Assembly: GCA_049999765.1 (NCBI GenBank)
Contig: JBNGIQ010008854.1
Coordinates: 45,723-71,803, forward strand
DNA: 26,081 bases
Direction: 5' to 3'
From: Phaeoceros laevis
Lineage: Eukaryota; Anthocerotophyta; Anthocerotopsida; Notothyladales
This document shows positions 1-8,900 of the stretch, piece after piece. The notes under the pieces are model-generated. The model worked only from the letters and a program-made list of their open reading frames with translations. It had not been told where the DNA came from and searched no databases. The first letter of the stretch is position 1; every line of letters starts with the position of its first letter. The position numbers were made by a program, and so were the translations under genes.

Positions 1-455
1 CTCATAACTCATACCTGTAATTAAATCTGAAACATCTTTCTTGTCTTTGAAGCATTATAATTTGCTCATAACTCATACCTGTAATTAAATCTGAAACATC
101 TTTCTTGTCTTAGGGGGAGACACCTTGAGTGTCTTGTGGCACGTACTATGTTTTTTACTAAATTGCTTGATGAGTAATCTAACAATTTATAGGCATCAGG
201 TTGTCTTTTCCTCCTAATTAAGCTAATATTTGCTAAAATTCTGCAATCTATAATTTAAATCTATTCTGCTTAAAGAATTCAAAGAATGCAGTGTTAAATT
301 TGAAGCATTGTAATTTGCTCATAACTCATATCTGTAATTAAATCTGAAACATCTTTCTTGTCTTAGGAGGAGTCACCTTGAGTGTCTTGCTACTTATTTA
401 TATAGTATATTAGTTACTTTATAATTTAAATCTATTCTGCTTGAAGAATTCAAAA
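1..455. repeat. AT-rich direct-repeat cluster
   Basis: A block of about 48 bases beginning ctcataactcatac occurs at 1-48, again at 65-112 (period 64), and a third time with few changes at 318-364. The second and third copies share a further stretch ending in caccttgagtgtcttg (113-136 and 365-389). A second motif, about 35 bases beginning tataatttaaatctattc, occurs at 249-283 and 419-453. The copies therefore have offsets of 64, about 253 and 170 bases, which fits nested duplication followed by a deletion in the third copy. No open frame of note crosses the block. The left edge of the window may cut a longer array. Confidence 0.85.
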
Positions 456-477
456 TTGAGTCAAGAATAAAAAATTA

Positions 478-530
478 AACGTAGAAAAGTAGAAAAGTAG
501 TCAAAAGTAGAAAAGTAGGGTTAGGGCGAA
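478..530. repeat. gtagaaaa microrepeat ending in a telomere-like motif
   Basis: Three to four copies of a gtagaaaa-type unit lead directly into gtagggttagggcga at about 515-528. The motif resembles plant telomere or telo-box sequence but is less than two full repeats long. It is too short to be called an interstitial telomere. Confidence 0.5.
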
Positions 531-936
531 TATACGCACACACGCACAGCTCGGCCTTTTTTTTTAATATAAGTGATAATGCTGGTCTAGCAGCATGCTC
601 CATAAGATATGTTCCGCAATACATGCAAATGTGTGCTAAGGACACCTATGGTGCATGGTTAATTTTCCGCATGACTCCCTAGTTGTTGGACAGTGTTGGC
701 TCCCGCCCATCCCACCAACAAATGGTGTCATGATCAGAGTGCATGGAAATGGTGCCGCAAGAAAGTGAGAAGATGGGGCTATGTATGTTATGCAGATGTA
801 GAAGTAGTGGTATTTGAGGAGGTTCAAACGTCCCATTGAGGGTTCACATTGTGACGAATTCAATGACAATATGCAATAGCCTCAATAGTAAGGAGGCATG
901 TAGTCTCGTAAGCAAACTCTTTGATATTGAGCAAGT
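530..936. other. No gene seen; 3' flank of the LRR gene
   Basis: This stretch lies downstream of the minus-strand LRR gene. A 77-residue open frame on the minus strand (636-869) shows no recognisable motif and no splice support. I regard it as non-coding, probably 3' UTR and spacer. Confidence 0.5.
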
Positions 937-2410
937 CTAGAAACCCAGAAAGTGGGTTCTTAATGGAAATGCATCTGTTTCACTTGGGTCACTGCTTTCA
1001 TCTAATAAAAACCAGCTTCTGACATGTTCAATGAATGCAACCATCTTGTCTTGTCGAAGAATCTTTAAAATTGGTGGCCGATATGGAGGGTCTATGTCGT
1101 CCACCTGGATCATTCATAAAAATTGACAATTTGTTTTAGCTTTCAACCCAAACTAATACATGTATCTCATTATGACATATTGTAATCTTAAAAACCCTAT
1201 AAGGTATTCTTAATTTCATTTTTCTAGACTCGTTATGGATGTGTAACATGTCTTGAAAGTATAGGATGCCATTTGTGTTCGAACCCAATTTACCTTCATA
1301 GTTGGAGTATCATATATCTCAAGTTTTGGACAACATAGCTGCATTGTGTACATCTCTTTTGATCTCGAAAGATTCAATTCCTCTAGTTCATCGCTCCACA
1401 ACAACAAAAAGTTAAGCTTTTCACAATATCCCATATCTAGTTTCTTGAGAGTCCTTGTCATGATCATAGCTTTTCTTAAATTCATACACCGCATTAAAGT
1501 CAACTTTTCCAATGTCTTTGACTGTCCAATCGGCCATGAACTTGCTTATCAGTTTCACAAATTCACAAATGAATGAAACTCCATGAACGTACAACCTATG
1601 ATTTTTGTACACAGTGTTAGGAACTGGATGTTCTATGAGAGATTATTTATAATAGCTGCTATTATTGTGGAATGAATATACAAACCTCTATGAGAACATA
1701 CTCCAATAGAGGGCAATAAGAGAGGTCAAGTATCTTCAGAGATGAAGCTAGTGATGGCGGTGATAGTAGAAAACGAGTAATTATTTTGCAACCTCTTAGC
1801 ACGAGAGTGTCCTGAAAGTTTCATATAAAAAATCAATAGCCTACAAAACAGAGGTTTTAAAGAATTTTTAAGTAGTCAATCGCTACTCATTTTTTATGCG
1901 CAATGTATATCAGCAATAACATACCAACTTGGGTCGTGGAAAAGCAAAAAGCTCCTGTACGTATGAATTTGGTAAATCAGGGCTCCATATCATGGTAATC
2001 TGTAATATTGGAGCCGCTAGAAGTATAAGAAAAAATTAATTTCACTTTGCTACTGTCCACTATGAATTTGTGACTAATTAGTTTGGACAATCCAGAAAAA
2101 ATTGATAATTTCAAATATTTTTTCAAATGTAGTAGGAATACCAACCTGCTTGCTTGCCACCTCCATTTTCTCACGTATATCAGCAAAGTCCGCCCACTTA
2201 GCTGGATCAGGCATGGCAGAATACCATCTGTCCCATGAACCGTAGTTTTGTGTCTGAAAAACAAATGCATGACATTAATCTTCTATATAAAAAATCACAT
2301 ATTTCACATCATATAAGTCTAAAATTTACCTTCTCCCATCCGGAGTCATGCTTAGGTTCTGTAGGCCCTTTCTTCTTTTTCTTGCCCTTGCCTTTTTTCT
2401 TAGGTGCCAT
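937..2410 (-). CDS. Six-exon leucine-rich-repeat protein, lysine-rich N-terminus, family not identified
   Basis: Exons on the minus strand are 2410-2330, 2253-2146, 1999-1925, 1811-1686, 1521-1294 and 1104-937. Every intron is GT-AG and phase 0, and the spliced frame is open for 261 codons to a TAG at 937-939. Residues 1-14 read MAPKKKGKGKKKKK. A Trp-rich segment follows (WDRWYSAMPDPAKWADF, about residues 34-50). Exons 4 and 5 (about residues 89-206) carry irregular leucine-rich repeats, such as LKILDLSYCPLLEYV, LEKLTLMRCMNLRKA and LKKLDMGYCEKLNFL. The last exon is a non-repeat cap ending in HFLGF. No F-box, kinase or transmembrane segment is visible. LRRs usually bind proteins. Short K/G-rich N-termini of this kind are common in axonemal proteins, so a sperm-cilium role is possible but only inferred. 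The gene sits in AT-rich DNA and its start is the first ATG of exon 1. Confidence 0.8.
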
Positions 2411-4226
2411 TTTTTGCACAATATGGACTATGTATCTCTAGCTGGTACGTTGTCTTGAATCAAATGATTTAACTCGTTTACTTCCTGGAGACGTTCAATT
2501 AATATTTTTTATCTAGTAGAATCTCTGTAGTGAAGATTGCTCACTTTAACATCAAGTGTTAAACTAAATCAACAAACCGTAAAACTAAATCAACAAACAA
2601 CACCTATAAATTCCAAGAGTAATAAGTATGGAGCATTATATGTGTTGTGCTCCCAAATTTCTCCATTATCCACCGAGGGATCCTAAGACCGACAATTTAT
2701 CATCATTTGAAGGGTAGCTACTCTTGGATTCTTTACCTTGGTCAAACCAAAGCTTGGAAGAGAGTGTACCATTGCAACATTAACCTAATATGATTATTAT
2801 CAAGAGTCTTTCCTAAGGACAACTTCATTTTCAAAACTGGGCTTCAATTTTCATTCTACCTTATACAAGTTTTTGTGAATATATGCATAAAAATGTTGTT
2901 GATATGAGACTCAAGCTATAGTTCATGGATCTACTGACATGCATCAAACAATTTAAGTTCTTGAAAATCAAATAGTGATAAGAAAATCTTGTTACAAATT
3001 ACTATATCATGATGACTAAAACAACTAAACATAGTGCCTTGCCACTTTCTAAAACCGTGTAGAACTCCTTTCAAACATTGGAGTTTTTATCTATTTTTTC
3101 CATTGAAGTGAGAGCTCAAGTATGTTAATACCCAATATTCCTTGGGATCATGGATAAAAAAATGATCTTGTTATTTTCTCTTCCTCTTTGTATATTGGGG
3201 CAATTCTACACAGCTTCTTGAAAGCATGTTATACGTATAATGCATATCCATTAAGATTGTCTTGTGTGTATTTGGGAGAACTAAGAGCTTTTTTTTCTTT
3301 ATAACCTTTTAGCATCATATGGCATGCATGCAAAAGCCTTGTTTCTGCAAACATATACAAATCTGCTCCATAGGTTGTAATACGCAGATTGTATGCCCAC
3401 CAAGATAACCATATATCTTGTAGTTTGAGTGCAACAAAGGATGGCTTCTCCTTTTCCAAGTTTCGGGCAGCCGTCTTTGCTCGGAAGTCAAATGTGGCAT
3501 GTCATTCTTTTAAGATGCAGCATAATATCAATTACACCTTGGATTTATTTCAATGGAAATGTCTTAAGAAACATAAGGAATGAATACTAAGAAACTGTGC
3601 TTGGTAAAAAGTATGTTTTTCCAATAAGAAAACTTATTTTTCTTGTTCACATAAGATAAATAATCACAGTCCTTCGAACCCGCATATCCTTCCTTGCCCA
3701 CATCTAATGTTTTTGGGCTCTTTCCCAATCATGTCTTGTTTCATCTTTGATAATCTTGGCCAGTGAGGCATAAGGCAATGACCAGAATTTGTACCTTGTT
3801 CGCAAAACCAAAAGAATCGTCCAATTCAATATTTTTGCATCAATAAAAAAACAAAGGATTCCAGAATGGGAAGAGGTGCATGCCACCGCACGCAAATGTT
3901 CGGTTTCCCTCAGGTTGAAGTCGCTAGATTTTCTCTCAGCACCCGTTCTTTTCTCTCGCTGTATGGATAGTATGTCTGTCCTGGCCTTAAGCTGGTACCA
4001 CCGATGTCGGGACCACACAAAAGGCGAGATTTGAAGCTTCCCAGAGATCTGGCTTCCACGAGACCACCATAGGCATCCTGTGTATTAAATTGGGATGAAG
4101 GAAGGCGTGTATAGAACTCTGTCCCCACCTATAGAGACACTTCAGAATGCCAAAGAATGTCAGATTATATGAGTTTGCGAGTGCGGGGAATCGGACCCGA
4201 AAGACAGTTTTGAGGCTGTCAATGAG
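2411..4226. other. AT-rich spacer between divergent LRR and ankyrin genes
   Basis: This region holds the 5' flanks of both genes. Base composition changes near 3.7 kb from AT-rich to nearly balanced. Two minus-strand frames have protein-like composition (about 3229-3480 and 3910-4128), but neither has a convincing start and I could not link them by splicing. No other gene, RNA or mobile element was recognised. Confidence 0.5.
4167..4226 (-). other. tRNA 3'-half-like sequence in the ankyrin gene leader
   Basis: Read on the minus strand, the bases just before the ankyrin start contain a possible 5-bp stem (gacag/ctgtc) around the loop cctcaaaa. A short spacer follows, then gggtccgattccccgc, which resembles a T-arm/B-box with one mismatch to GGTTCGANTCC. 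No matching D-arm or 5' acceptor strand is visible upstream, and the stems are not perfectly tRNA-like. It is at best a degenerate fragment, and chance is a real alternative. Confidence 0.25.
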
Positions 4227-5690
4227 ATGGAGCCTGCAGGAGGAGGGGACAATGAGTCTGAGGAATCAGTAGAACCAACGAAAGTGTGGGAAGCTGTTGA
4301 AGATGGCGATGTGGATGTCGTACTGGAATCCATCATGCGCGGTGAAGTCATTGATCTTCCACAGCCCGAGACCCTTAGCACTGGTTTGTTGTTAGCAGCA
4401 AAGATGGACCGCAAGGATATTGTTCAATTGTTGCTGAAAAAGGGTGCCAATCCCAGGTGTCAGAATGCAGTAGGCGATACTGTTCTGCATTGGGCCGCTG
4501 TGAGAGGGGACGAAGAGCTGGTTACGGCGCTTCTTGCCAAGGACGTCGACGTCGATGCCAGAGGGGAATATGGCAACACTGCTTTGCACCTTGCAGCTGG
4601 AGCAAACCATTTTGAGGTCAGCAGCCTGTTGCTGCAGGCAGGCGCCTCTGTTACAGCCAGGAACGAATTTGGAAACAATGCCTTGCATATGGCCATCCTG
4701 AACTCTGACATCTCACGCATGGTGAAGAATTTGATGGTGGGTGGGGAGAACGCCGTTGCAGCTCTGAAGGCTGAGGAGCTTGAGAGGAAGACGAGGCTGA
4801 GGGAGGCTCACGAGGCGGAGGTTCGACGCCAGCAGGAGTTGGATATGCAGGAAAGGGTGAAGGAGGCCAAAGATCAGGCACGGCGGGATGCCATTGCTGC
4901 AGAGGAGAAGAGAATCGAGGAGGAGGATTTGGCTAGGGAGTGGGCAGAGGCTGAAGCCATCAGACTCGCGGAGGAGGCCCGAATCAACGCTGAAAGGGAA
5001 GCCATTGAAGCAGAAAGACGACGCAAGAGGAATGCAAAGAAAATAAAAAAATTGCAGAAGCTATTGCAGATGGGTAAGATAAAGAAGGACGAGTTTCAGG
5101 CGAAAATGGACAGAATCCTGAATCCACCACCGAAAAAGGTGGTCGTAGAGGGAGAGGATGAGGCTGGAGGTAAGGGAGCGAAGGAAGGAAAGAAGGGAAA
5201 GAAAGGCAAAAAGGGCAAGAAGGGTAAGAAAGGGAAGAAGGGGGAAATCCAACCAGAAGCAGGCAGTACAGATCAGAAGAAGGAAGATCAGCCGAATCCA
5301 CAATCCCCAGAAGGGGGAGTAGTAACAGTAGAGAAAAGGACAGAGGGCAAAGCAGAGGTGGAGGAAAAGAAAGTAAATGACAAAAAGTCAGAGAATAATT
5401 TAGAGGAGAAAAAGGCAGAAGAAAAGAAAGACGCGCAGCCAGAGGAGAAGAAGCCTGAAAAACTAGACGAGAAAAAGTCTCCAGTAGACGAGAAGAAGCC
5501 AGATGAGAAGAAACCAGACGAGCAGAAGCCAGACGAGCAGAAACCAGATGAGAAGAAACCAGATGAGCAAAAGCCAGAGGACACGAAACCAGTTGAGAAG
5601 AAGCCAGATGAGCGCAAGCCAGAGGAGAAGAAGCCAGATGAGAAGACGCCAGATGAGAAGAAGCCAGACGACAGTAAGCCATCAGGATGA
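4227..5690 (+). CDS. Ankyrin-repeat, coiled-coil protein with lysine-rich repeat tail
   Basis: An intronless 487-residue frame whose ATG is the first in frame after a TGA at about 4168. Residues about 20-165 form four to five ankyrin repeats, with recognisable cores such as GDTVLHWAAVRGDEELV and GNTALHLAAGANHFEV. Residues about 175-290 are a highly charged E/R/K/A-rich region predicted to be a coiled coil. A tract of repeated GKK units follows (about residues 310-335), and the tail from about residue 400 is a tandem array of pentapeptide-like PDEKK/PEEKK units ending in SKPSG. Ankyrin repeats mediate protein binding. No transmembrane segment or catalytic domain is seen, so it differs from plant membrane ankyrin proteins. 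The neighbouring divergent LRR gene also has a GKKKK-type tract. A scaffold or cytoskeletal/ciliary role is possible but inferred. The tail repeats are probably unstable in length. Confidence 0.85.
   Translation: MEPAGGGDNESEESVEPTKVWEAVEDGDVDVVLESIMRGEVIDLPQPETLSTGLLLAAKMDRKDIVQLLLKKGANPRCQNAVGDTVLHWAAVRGDEELVTALLAKDVDVDARGEYGNTALHLAAGANHFEVSSLLLQAGASVTARNEFGNNALHMAILNSDISRMVKNLMVGGENAVAALKAEELERKTRLREAHEAEVRRQQELDMQERVKEAKDQARRDAIAAEEKRIEEEDLAREWAEAEAIRLAEEARINAEREAIEAERRRKRNAKKIKKLQKLLQMGKIKKDEFQAKMDRILNPPPKKVVVEGEDEAGGKGAKEGKKGKKGKKGKKGKKGKKGEIQPEAGSTDQKKEDQPNPQSPEGGVVTVEKRTEGKAEVEEKKVNDKKSENNLEEKKAEEKKDAQPEEKKPEKLDEKKSPVDEKKPDEKKPDEQKPDEQKPDEKKPDEQKPEDTKPVEKKPDERKPEEKKPDEKTPDEKKPDDSKPSG
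5186..5240 (+). repeat. Purine-rich repeat encoding GKK units
   Basis: Tandem units of the form aagggnaagaa inside the ankyrin gene encode a run of Gly-Lys-Lys. The simple sequence leaves the opposite strand open as well. Confidence 0.7.
5440..5690 (+). repeat. 15-bp tandem repeat encoding PDEKK units
   Basis: About sixteen imperfect copies of a unit such as ccagatgagaagaag encode PDEKK, PEEKK and PDEQK variants at the C-terminus of the ankyrin protein. The repeat creates long antisense open frames (Ser/Leu/Phe-rich) that are not genes. Confidence 0.8.
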
Positions 5691-7017
5691 AGCACAATGA
5701 CGTGTTGGAACAGAGCCTTGAAGCAGGTTGTCTTGGTGGGCATATTCTTTGCTGCGGAGATCAACAGCGCTTCGTTTGAGAGGACGGGTCATTTGAAAAT
5801 CTATTGGCAGCCTCAGGACGCGTTCCAAAACGGAGAATTCACCAGTAGACCTTCAAGTTCCATGTACAGTAAATCATCTTACTAAGACTATCTAGAAAGT
5901 AATCTCATGAGCCTACGTCTATGTCATGAGAAAAGGAAATCAGCATTTGTGTTCAGTTCTTTAAGAATTACTTCCGAGACAAAGGAGATGCATGCAACAA
6001 TGTCAGTGTGTTGCTACACTCACACTCTGCTGATGTGCCATGTTCAGAAGCACCATGTTGACGACCGTACAAGTTTGCACTTTGGACAGTTGAAGACTAC
6101 ATCAACCACACAAGTAGCAAAGACGGAAGGCATCCATGGAGCATGAAATACAGCATCTCCAATCTAGCGCTCAGGCATAGAAGTGGTGAGAGACGTGATA
6201 CGACTCCTAACTAAGGCAGCAACTGCTTTCTAAACACATGGGTGCCAGAAAAAAAAAGCAAACAGCAACGAGCCGAAAACAGCGAACAGCAACTGCAACG
6301 AGCCGAATGGTTTAAGCCTGAGAAACATCACGTGGCCAGAACCAATAAAACAAGAAGGTACAGTGCAAAGAAAAAGGAAGGTCTGTACAGTGTCAATAGA
6401 AAGGGAAGGTTCAGTGCAAGGAGCACTTGACAAGAGTGCAGATGAAGATGGACAAGAATTGCTATGTTGGATTAACCCCTTACATCTCAGAGCGGCGATG
6501 TCGTGCCTGAAATTCTGAGGGGGAGCCTTGCAACAACGAGTGAGAACGAACTTTCCGGCCTAAGCACCTGCGGCTGCTCGGAATGCTCTTGAAGTGTCTT
6601 TCACAGTGCAGCATTGCCACTGAATTGCTCAGGGCCTGTGCCCAACCACAGTTTGCATGTGACGAGAATGAGGTTCGACAAGTCGATTAGCTACTTGCCT
6701 GGCTTTTGTGACTTCGCAAATCAACACTTTGGAAATTACATTCTTAACGAGCTGCCGAGTTCGCTCATTCAGATAATTAAACCACTCCGCACTTGGGCAA
6801 GTTCAAAGGGAGTGAACATAACCCAAATTTCTCGTGGAGGGAAGCCTTGTGTTTCATGAACTCTAATTGCTCTCGCTCTCAAGCAGTGTCTCATGAACTC
6901 TGATTAGTTCAATGCCATACCGAGCTCCATCCTGGGCGATTCAGGCAGGTAGTACACGGCATTAGAAATCCCAAAATGGGGCCAGTTTGTGGGTGGAGTT
7001 AGCCTAGCTGCTTTTGC
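5691..7017. other. Convergent 3' flanks of the ankyrin and SPP genes
   Basis: Only short frames occur here, none with recognisable content. Bases 6350-6422 hold a degenerate roughly 25-30-bp repeat built around ggaaggt..acagtg. A 15-base stretch close to tcatgaactctgatt occurs twice, at about 6856 and 6890. Otherwise I see no gene, RNA or element. Confidence 0.5.
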
Positions 7018-8900
7018 TTAACCTAGTTTCTGCAAAACATGATACATAGAACACAACATGGTTTTGCAACATCGTCGCAAACCTGAGCTTGCAGAATTGC
7101 AGTACAGACAAGGCAGCTGAGTTCTGTGCCTGCACAAGTACGGAAAGCATAAGAACCTTGACTGTGGCATGATAACACCAGCGAACGGCATTCTGGTTGG
7201 TGGTGACGGAAGGAAGGGGTAATAGGTGAAGTGGTGAGACTCAATCCAAGAGGTGGGCTAACCATTGCGTTGCCATCTGTCAAAGGCTACAACCCAAGCC
7301 TTCTCCCCATGTTGTATTGAGCGAAGTCGATCTACCCACGTCCTGTAGTTGGTGCCTTTCTGTGATCCGTACTTCGATCGTAATTCCTCCTTGGCATCTT
7401 TGCCAGACGACCGAACGCCCCGAGAGTTTATCAATTCCGAATTGTCTGCCTGCACAAAGGCGGTTTTTGTTGATCCAGTACCTCTTGTAGCGACACAAAG
7501 TAATTTGAGACGATAACAACATTGCCAAATACCTGGACGCTCCTTAAGAAATCAAAAACAGCTTCGCTATCTTCAACCTCCCCTCGGATGTACTGCTCGT
7601 GTACGATCCATTTTTCGATAATAGTATGTGCAGGGGCTGCCGGGTGTCCAGGTTCCAACTTGAAAGGGTTCAGAATGAGAGAGACGTCCCGTGGAGAGAC
7701 ATTCGGTTGAAGGTTGAAGTGTTGCAACGCTTGTAAAATGCCTGCTGCACATCTCTCGGTGGCAAGAAAGATATTTGCATCGTCTTTGGCATTCTTTTCA
7801 TGCCACTGCAATAGTTCCTCCTGGGCATTCCCAACCTGCAGGTGGAAAAACTTAGGTCACACCAAGACCGACCAGCAGCATGATACTTATCTAAATCCAG
7901 CAATGCAAACGAGCTTGGACAGTCATGAGCACTTACTATCACACCGCGGACATCAGCAACACTGAAAAGCTCAGCATCATTTCCAGAATCACCGCACACC
8001 AGGGTAGTCTGCGGACGTCTGCCCAGACCCTGAAGTTTCTTCAGCAGATAAGCCAGAGCTTGGCCCTTCCCTGCTCCTCTGGGTAGGGCATCTAGATCTG
8101 TGCCGCCACTGTAGATAAGCTTCACATCCAGCTAGTAAATGTAGCAGAGTCAGAGTGAGGAAAATACGACCACATTGTCCGAACCAGCAGCCCAAATCAT
8201 GAAAGTAGTGGACAAAAGCCACCACGCTTACCCCACGAGCTTTCAACCTCTCTGACAGAGACGTAATAACCTCTTCAGCATCCGACTTGCGGCAGCTGAA
8301 GCTCACTTTGTGTGGCCTCTGCTCCGTATCTGACTGAGAAACACACCTGAGTAAGTACAATTGCTTCAATTGTGCAGAGCTACCGAGATTCGCTACACCA
8401 TCACGAAACAAACACTAAGCCCTGCACCTGAAATTCAAGCTGAGAGAATTTCTTGGCTTCCTCCACAACCACATTCCGGTCCCACCCCTTGTTAAGCTCA
8501 TGTTCCCACTCAGAGTCTGGGGTCATGGTGTCGCCATACATAATCTCCGTCCCCACTGACATTATCGCAATGTGTGGAGTGGCCAAAGGCTTCGCCCTCC
8601 TAAGGGCCTTGTACAACGTTGGTGATCTCCCAGTAGAAAACACAAGCGTGGAATCAAAGCTGTATCCCGCCTGCCACAGTGCGTTAAATCTGAGGAGCGA
8701 GACATTATCGTCATCGTGATGGTCCACCTGCAACATCCACAGCAAGTCAGAGGTCAAAATCACAAAGAGGGGGCAAGATGAGCGTCGTACTGCCACAATT
8801 AACAATCCTGCTCTTCCCAGCCAATTGCTGCGGTGTAGGCTACCATGGTGTGGTCAAGGTCCGAGACAATCATGAGCCGCGGACTTGGTGACTCCGCCAT
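7018..8900 (-). CDS. SPP: Sucrose-phosphate phosphatase
   Basis: Exons on the minus strand are 8900-8844, 8727-8428, 8333-8232, 8131-7937, 7835-7533, 7449-7263, 7129-7083 and 7029-7018, giving about 399 residues. The enzyme hydrolyses sucrose-6F-phosphate to sucrose and phosphate, the last step of cytosolic sucrose synthesis. The HAD-family motifs are intact: DLDHT at 14-18 (nucleophile Asp14, acid Asp16), STGRS at 50-54, the motif III lysine in [10 protein letters not shown] (about Lys128) and GDSGND at 200-205. The C-terminal plant S6PP_C region follows, including [10 protein letters not shown] and [13 protein letters not shown]. Exon 7 ([16 protein letters not shown]) matches the family and proves that the in-frame TAG after QRNG is intronic. 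The protein then ends early: I see no match to the usual Trp/His-containing end, so it is some 20 residues short. If the last intron is retained, the tail is [19 protein letters not shown] instead, ending at 7023. Confidence 0.93.

Noticed and set aside
515-528. Interstitial telomere
   Set aside because: Fewer than two full telomere-type repeats.
1346-1612. Short frames of 76 codons (+) and 63 codons (-) over the LRR gene
   Set aside because: They are shadows of LRR exon 5, whose own frame carries the leucine-rich repeats and joins neighbours by splicing.
4984-5764. Long minus-strand frames (237 and 158 codons) rich in Ser, Leu and Phe
   Set aside because: They mirror the GKK and PDEKK repeats of the ankyrin gene on the other strand. 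Repeat periodicity keeps all frames open.
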